Shown piece by piece: positions 63,168-64,000 of a stretch of 64,000 nt of DNA. The DNA is from Bacillus sp. FJAT-29937. Lineage in GTDB: Bacteria; Bacillota; Bacilli; Bacillales; Cytobacillaceae. Location: contig NZ_LMAS01000001.1 in NCBI RefSeq assembly GCF_001509555.1, positions 32,971 to 96,970 on the forward strand, given 5' to 3'. A program made the translations under genes and the position numbers. How positions within the stretch are numbered: position 1 is the stretch's first letter; the number at the start of each line of letters is the position of its first letter. The notes under the pieces were generated by a model. The model saw nothing but the letters and a program-made list of their open reading frames with translations, made no database searches and was not told where the DNA came from.

Positions 63168-63809
63168 ATGAATAATTATATGCAGATTTTTCTTATTATT
63201 TCTGGCCTATTCGCATCACTATTAAGCTTATATGAGGCTTACAGAGTATATAAATATCGGGGGATCTCAGCTAAGTCAAAGCTGGAGGCTATTTACACCT
63301 TTTCATTTTTCATTATTCAAACGGTTCTCTCCGGCTATTATATCTTTAATGAGAATTTCTTTTATCCCCTTATTATTAGCTTAATTATCGTTTTCGCCAT
63401 TATTTTATATAGATTTTTTGTGACTGGGCAAGTCATAGTCATTAAACATACTTCTAAAAATATCCTAGTTGAACGTGTACGCTCGGAATTAAATCGTCTA
63501 TCCATTTCTTTTACAGAGGAAGGATTTGATTTTTCAGATTTGCATCAATTTCATCTAGAGGATCAAACCATTATAAAGGTGTACAGTCCTTGGGGAGGAG
63601 AAAAGGAATTCAAGACGTATCAAATAAACTTAATTAAATGGTGGCGTCTATATGAATACGAAGAAATCAAGACAAATATTATTGAAAAATATCGGGAGGA
63701 AAGGGAAAATGAGATTTATTGGAAAAAAATACTTGTTTCCATTGGATCTGGAATAGGGGGCTTAATTTTCATGGGATTTCTAGCTTGGAATTGGAACCTT
63801 ATTTACTAA
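63168..63809 (+). CDS. membrane protein of unknown function
   Basis: A 213-aa protein with hydrophobic segments near residues 5-22, 42-62, 66-86 and a last one at 190-210. A soluble middle (95-185) lies between them, with FTEEGFDFSDLHQFHLEDQTIIKVYSPWG. The middle could form a small alpha/beta domain facing the cytoplasm. I do not recognise the family. Ribosome site AGGGAG; single gene. Confidence 0.75.
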   Translation: MNNYMQIFLIISGLFASLLSLYEAYRVYKYRGISAKSKLEAIYTFSFFIIQTVLSGYYIFNENFFYPLIISLIIVFAIILYRFFVTGQVIVIKHTSKNILVERVRSELNRLSISFTEEGFDFSDLHQFHLEDQTIIKVYSPWGGEKEFKTYQINLIKWWRLYEYEEIKTNIIEKYREERENEIYWKKILVSIGSGIGGLIFMGFLAWNWNLIY

Positions 63810-63902
63810 CTATGGACTTTAAAAGTATAAGAAAAGCAGAGAATGATGGAGATAGAAGGAATTTGGCTAGAATTTAAAGGGGATAACAGGAAATAGTAAC
63901 TC

Positions 63903-63930
63903 TTGCACATCGTTTCAATTCTTATATAAT
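63903..63930 (+). promoter_or_regulatory. sigma-A promoter of the riboswitch transcript
   Basis: TTGCAC and TATAAT with a 16-base spacer lie about 27 bp upstream of the guanidine-I aptamer. Confidence 0.6.
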
Positions 63931-63956
63931 AAAAGGAAATGAATAAAAAAATGTTT

Positions 63957-64000
63957 TCTAGGGTTCCGTAGCTCTTGCTGGTCTGGTCCGAGAGAAAACT
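63957..64000 (+). ncRNA. guanidine-I (ykkC) riboswitch, cut by window end
   Basis: TCTAGGGTTCCG, then CTGGTCCGAGAGAAAAC, are the two conserved blocks at the 5' half of the guanidine-I riboswitch (as in B. subtilis ykkC). The rest of the aptamer and the gene it controls (typically a guanidine exporter, carboxylase or hydrolase) lie beyond the window. Confidence 0.88.

Noticed and set aside
1-64000. tRNA, rRNA, prophage, insertion sequences or integrase sites
   Set aside because: I saw no cloverleaf sequence, rRNA segment, transposase, integrase or phage structural gene in any frame; only the hairpin repeat arrays hint at mobile or repetitive DNA.

Overview
The window is chromosomal DNA from a low-GC, spore-forming Bacillaceae bacterium. 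Three things support this: a gerA-type germinant receptor operon, Bacillus-type AGGAGG ribosome sites, and Firmicute riboswitches (preQ1-I, T-box, guanidine-I). Its gene set points to nitrate respiration and denitrification. Functions are assigned by reading motifs and recalling families; no database search was run.

Layout. 1-7.2 kb: a leucine/isovalerate (yng/liu-type) degradation operon, with acyl-CoA dehydrogenase (cut by the window edge), acyl-CoA synthetase, biotin carboxylase, biotin carrier, HMG-CoA lyase and carboxyltransferase. An array of about eight 52-bp repeats lies where B. subtilis has yngF. 7.3-18 kb: flavin oxidoreductase, nitroreductase, SelO, secreted and lipid-modified proteins, FabI, an MhqO-like dioxygenase with a likely MhqR operator, and one small gene that has lost its start codon. 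18.3-20.3 kb: preQ1 riboswitch and queCDE. 20.6-21.1 kb: a thioredoxin-like lipoprotein whose frame contains an internal TGA exactly at the first position of a CxxC-type motif (UGLC), followed by a hairpin of SECIS type. This is the best candidate for an overlooked selenoprotein.

21.2-33 kb: PqqB-like hydrolase, T-box-controlled NhaC-family transporter, aminotransferase, MDR dehydrogenase, MFS transporter, SulP permease with ArsR regulator, and a purine-type permease divergent from a Rieske oxygenase across a PurR-like operator. 33-37 kb: germinant receptor genes A, B and C plus an unlisted 54-codon D-type gene. 37-41 kb: membrane proteins, DUF1836 protein, LLM oxidoreductase and UppP.

41.2-46.1 kb: nirK with a textbook Fnr site, then nosD-nosL-nosY-nosF but no nosZ. 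46-50.2 kb: CAP protein, E. coli-type SpeD, a second 51/52-bp hairpin repeat array, a MerR-like coiled-coil protein, and a two-gene unit encoding a CGCGG-motif peptide. That unit's promoter carries an Fnr site with the same geometry as nirK's. 50.4-58 kb: a hemerythrin-like protein, two small unknown proteins, and narGHJI. 58-59.6 kb: a NarK-type transporter fused to a terminal PAS domain. 59.7-64 kb: OsmC protein, ExoA, a GNAT-aminotransferase fusion, a membrane protein, and the first bases of a guanidine-I riboswitch.

Together the 41-60 kb part looks like an anaerobic nitrogen-oxide respiration island (nitrate to nitrite to NO, plus copper-maturation proteins) under Fnr control, with several uncharacterised small proteins in its promoters and operons.
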